Assembly (NCBI GenBank): GCA_016176405.1
Contig: JACOXG010000014.1
Coordinates: forward strand, 1-47,704
DNA length: 47,704 nucleotides
Reading direction: 5' to 3'
DNA from: Candidatus Daviesbacteria bacterium
Lineage (GTDB): Bacteria; Patescibacteriota; Microgenomatia; Daviesbacterales; UBA10151
Below are positions 45,287 to 47,704 of the stretch, one piece after another (the stretch's first letter is position 1; every line of letters starts with the position of its first letter). The notes under the pieces are model-generated. The model worked only from the letters and a program-made list of their open reading frames with translations, was not told the origin of the DNA and searched no databases. A program made the translations under genes and the position numbers.

Positions 45287-47509
45287 TTAGTTAACTAAAT
45301 TATCCAACAATTCTTGCCTTTTTAAAACCCCCACTCTTACTTTTTTAATAATCCCCTTTCTGTCCAAAAACAGATGGGTAGGTAAATTTAAAACCCCCAA
45401 TTCCGTAGTTAAAACACCATCAGGATCAGCCAAAACGGGAATCTGATAATTTCCTCTTTTGTTAAAGATATCAACTTTGGAAGCAGTTTCTTGCACCATT
45501 ACTGAGACCACATTAATTTCTTTACTGACTAAACTGTCTAAAATGGTTAAGACTTCAGCAGTTTGAGGTGACCAAATAGAAGATAAAGTCAAAATAGTAG
45601 CCTTGCCTTTAAATTGATTGGTGTTAAGCTCAGAATTAGGAAATTCTAAAAAGGGCAGCTCTTGGCCTGCGAAATTATCCAAAAGAGGTGGTAAACTTGG
45701 ATGAGATAATTTCAGATTAACTGAAGTTGATTGTAGACTGGGCCAATATAGAAAGAAGGGACCAATCTGAAACCCTTGGGCTTTTTCCAAAGTAAAGTCT
45801 TGATTGACAGGTTGAGTCTGAGATATGGTAAAAATTTCTGTTTTGAGCCCCTTATAGCCTGGAGCAGCTATTTTTAGATAATATTTACCAGCAGGAAGGA
45901 GCAGTTTATAACTGCCATCTTCTCCCAAAGATTGAGGATTTTGCTGCTCAAAGGGAGCCCCATCCCAAAGGATAAACCTTTGGCTGGTTGGTTCAAAATA
46001 ATATAAGCTTACCTTGACATTTTTAATCTGTTGCCCTCCTTTATCTTTGACTTGCCCGTTTTCCAAAACTAATACAGTGTTGATCTTTTTAGAAGTTTTA
46101 TTATCTGCCCCATCAACTGAATTAACTGTCAGCTCATGTATTCCCGGCTCAGTAAAATTTAATTCCCCTGACCAAAGCCCATTGTCTAAGTTTTTGGTAA
46201 GTGACGTGAGTTCCTGACTTTCCCCTTTCCCCTTTCCCCTTTCCACCTTTACCTCGATTGGTCCTCCAACCTCAGATAAAGTGATTTTTTGGGAAAGCCC
46301 GACCAAGGCGATGATGTACCCCTCAGGAGTGGGAGAAATAATCTGGGGGCCAATGGAAAAAAGTACTCCTCCCACAGTTGGTGGCAGCCTATCTACAATC
46401 AAGGTCTTGGAAGTTGTAACAGTGGTGTTGCCTGTTAAATCTTTGGCTCTGACCTTTATTTGATAATTACCATCTTCAAAAATAGGCGGGATAAAATCAA
46501 AAGTGGTACTTTTAGAGCCAATACCTGTGACATTATCAACTGGTAACCAACTCTTGCCATCATCTATAGAGAACTCTATACTGTTAATCCCGCCTTTGTC
46601 TCCTCCGGCATCTGAGTCGGTGGCCTTACCAGAAATTTTAGGCGGTTCAGTATAAGCTTTTTCAAAATCTAAATCCAAAGTAACTCGAGGCACTGAAGTG
46701 TCTGGTTTAGGGGTGGCAGTAACTGATTTGGTCACAGTGGTGGTGGTTGTGGTAGTGGTGCCAGCCTTGGCTGTGGCAAAGGTCTGATCACCGGACTCAG
46801 ACTTATTTCCCGAGGCATCTGCACTTTTAACATTAAAATGATAGGTAGTATTGGCAGACAAGGCATCAATGGTAAAGGCATGAGAAGTCACCCTTGAAGA
46901 GTCTGTTTTGGTGCCACCATAGTCAGTGGTTTTACCATACAACAAAGTAGAGTTAGCAGATTCATCAGTTGTCCAACTTATTTTGGCTACTGTATCTGAC
47001 ACCTCTGAGATAACAATATTAGAAATGGTAGGAGCAGTAGTATCTGCCCCTGCTCCTGAAATAGCTGTTCCTAAAGTACCAGTACAGGTAGTGGGTGAAG
47101 CTCCTCCACTATCATCTGAGGCTTGCACTGTCCAATTGGCAGATGAGGCCTCAGAAGAACCACTAGTAGCACTGATGGTAAAAACTATATTACCTCCATT
47201 GCTTAAACTACCACCTGTAAAGGTACGCGCTTCATCTGAAGAGGATACATTCCAACCTCCTATACTAAACCCCCCCAAGGTAAAGTTTGAAGAAGGTCTG
47301 GTCACTTTCATCCAAACAATAGTTTGCGAAGAAGTATTGTTAAGAGTGAAAGTGAAGCTTGAATCAGTATTGGTATTGACACTGGTGGGGGTAACTGAGG
47401 CTGTACAAGAAGAAACTGCTCCTACCGCTAAAGGTGGAGCTAGTAATCTTAAGAAAAAGACCACTAAAAAAAATATCAGGGGCAGCATTGATTTGTATAC
47501 TACTATCAT
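45287..47509 (-). CDS. Secreted multidomain protein: Fn3 and Ig-like domains plus cysteine-free thioredoxin fold
   Basis: I prefer the ATG at 47509 (MIVVYKSMLPLIFFL) to the TTG further upstream. A signal peptide is followed by a domain with SSCTASVTPTSVN, an Fn3 domain (ISNIVISEVSDTVAKISWTT to TFATAKAG), Ig-like or bacterial Ig domains, and a carboxypeptidase-regulatory-like domain (SLGEDGSYKLLLPAGKYYLKI). The C-terminus is a TlpA/redoxin-type thioredoxin fold (KGKATILTLSSIWSPQTAEV to VLNLPTHLFLDRKGII). The usual WCxxC is WSPQT here, so it cannot do disulphide chemistry. It is probably anchored or released outside. The role is unknown; carbohydrate or protein binding is likely. It reads divergently from the adjacent glycosyltransferase gene. 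Confidence 0.75.
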   Translation of the reverse strand: MIVVYKSMLPLIFFLVVFFLRLLAPPLAVGAVSSCTASVTPTSVNTNTDSSFTFTLNNTSSQTIVWMKVTRPSSNFTLGGFSIGGWNVSSSDEARTFTGGSLSNGGNIVFTISATSGSSEASSANWTVQASDDSGGASPTTCTGTLGTAISGAGADTTAPTISNIVISEVSDTVAKISWTTDESANSTLLYGKTTDYGGTKTDSSRVTSHAFTIDALSANTTYHFNVKSADASGNKSESGDQTFATAKAGTTTTTTTTVTKSVTATPKPDTSVPRVTLDLDFEKAYTEPPKISGKATDSDAGGDKGGINSIEFSIDDGKSWLPVDNVTGIGSKSTTFDFIPPIFEDGNYQIKVRAKDLTGNTTVTTSKTLIVDRLPPTVGGVLFSIGPQIISPTPEGYIIALVGLSQKITLSEVGGPIEVKVERGKGKGESQELTSLTKNLDNGLWSGELNFTEPGIHELTVNSVDGADNKTSKKINTVLVLENGQVKDKGGQQIKNVKVSLYYFEPTSQRFILWDGAPFEQQNPQSLGEDGSYKLLLPAGKYYLKIAAPGYKGLKTEIFTISQTQPVNQDFTLEKAQGFQIGPFFLYWPSLQSTSVNLKLSHPSLPPLLDNFAGQELPFLEFPNSELNTNQFKGKATILTLSSIWSPQTAEVLTILDSLVSKEINVVSVMVQETASKVDIFNKRGNYQIPVLADPDGVLTTELGVLNLPTHLFLDRKGIIKKVRVGVLKRQELLDNLVN

Positions 47510-47569
47510 CTTATATCTCAAGCTGTTTCGCAACTTACCTCATATATATATGTTAGTATCTTAACTTAA

Positions 47570-47704
47570 ATGAAGACTATTGATTTTTCCTGGATTATTC
47601 CAATTTATAATGAGGCTCAAGCTTTACCTGAACTTTTTGAGGAAATAAAACAAGTTAACTTAAAAAAATATGAAATTGTGGCTATAAATGACGGGTCAAC
47701 TGAT
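47570..47704 (+). CDS. Family 2 glycosyltransferase, N-terminal part (runs off the window)
   Basis: The 45 residues present start MKTIDFSWIIPIYNEAQALP and end in YEIVAINDGSTD. These are the nucleotide-binding strand and first acidic motif of GT2 enzymes such as dolichol-phosphate-mannose synthases. It transfers a sugar from a nucleotide donor; the acceptor cannot be told. It is on the plus strand, with about 60 bases of AT-rich gap from the divergent secreted-protein gene holding both promoters. Confidence 0.85.
   Translation, partial: MKTIDFSWIIPIYNEAQALPELFEEIKQVNLKKYEIVAINDGSTD

Overview
The window looks like a stretch of a small Candidate Phyla Radiation (Patescibacteria) genome, most like Microgenomates. 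This is inferred from AT-rich coding, a minimal competence pair (ComEC core plus ComEA), LPKTG and prepilin-like surface proteins, very large fibre proteins, TPR-fused glycan membrane enzymes, compact operons with weak Shine-Dalgarno signals and the standard use of TGA as stop. No 16S rRNA gene is present to confirm it.

Left arm (1-10.6 kb, all minus strand): the start of ndk, a membrane-anchored metallophosphoesterase, argS, the comEC/comEA pair, a SprT-like peptidase, an 888-residue membrane fibre protein with two N-terminal MerR-type HTH motifs, and leuS. Short palindromic repeats sit between these genes, supply several of their stop codons, and in places are inserted in frame.

Centre (10.9-26.7 kb, plus strand) is the most unusual part. 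An atp-like operon keeps the classical order c-b-delta-alpha-gamma-beta-epsilon but has no subunit a. Its c-like protein carries a signal peptide and an extra domain on the outside, and has valine where the ion-binding Asp/Glu of the c-ring should be. The catalytic residues of beta and the arginine finger of alpha are intact. The extra outside domain of the c-like protein also occurs in the 888-residue fibre protein and in a fibre protein of about 3,090 residues encoded just downstream. I infer a rotary F1-like ATPase that cannot pump ions by the normal route and instead works on something at the cell surface. A 110-bp inverted repeat pair flanks the delta-alpha-gamma-beta-epsilon block. Operator-like repeats precede both fibre genes.

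Right arm (26.8-47.7 kb): an O-antigen-ligase-like TPR protein, two tandem tRNA-Ala genes, a frameshifted four-helix-bundle pseudogene, a LysM/M23 peptidase, a prepilin-like protein, rho with a repeat-built N-terminus, and an LPKTG surface protein with a Thr-Pro tract. Then follow about 1 kb of hairpin-rich non-coding DNA, a twin-arginine-signal protein of unknown function, a PIN-TRAM protein and a GT-C/TPR membrane protein. A two-component cluster comes next (three single-domain receivers, a PAS histidine kinase, a separate membrane sensor and a LytR_C protein), then a secreted Fn3/thioredoxin-fold protein and the start of a family 2 glycosyltransferase.
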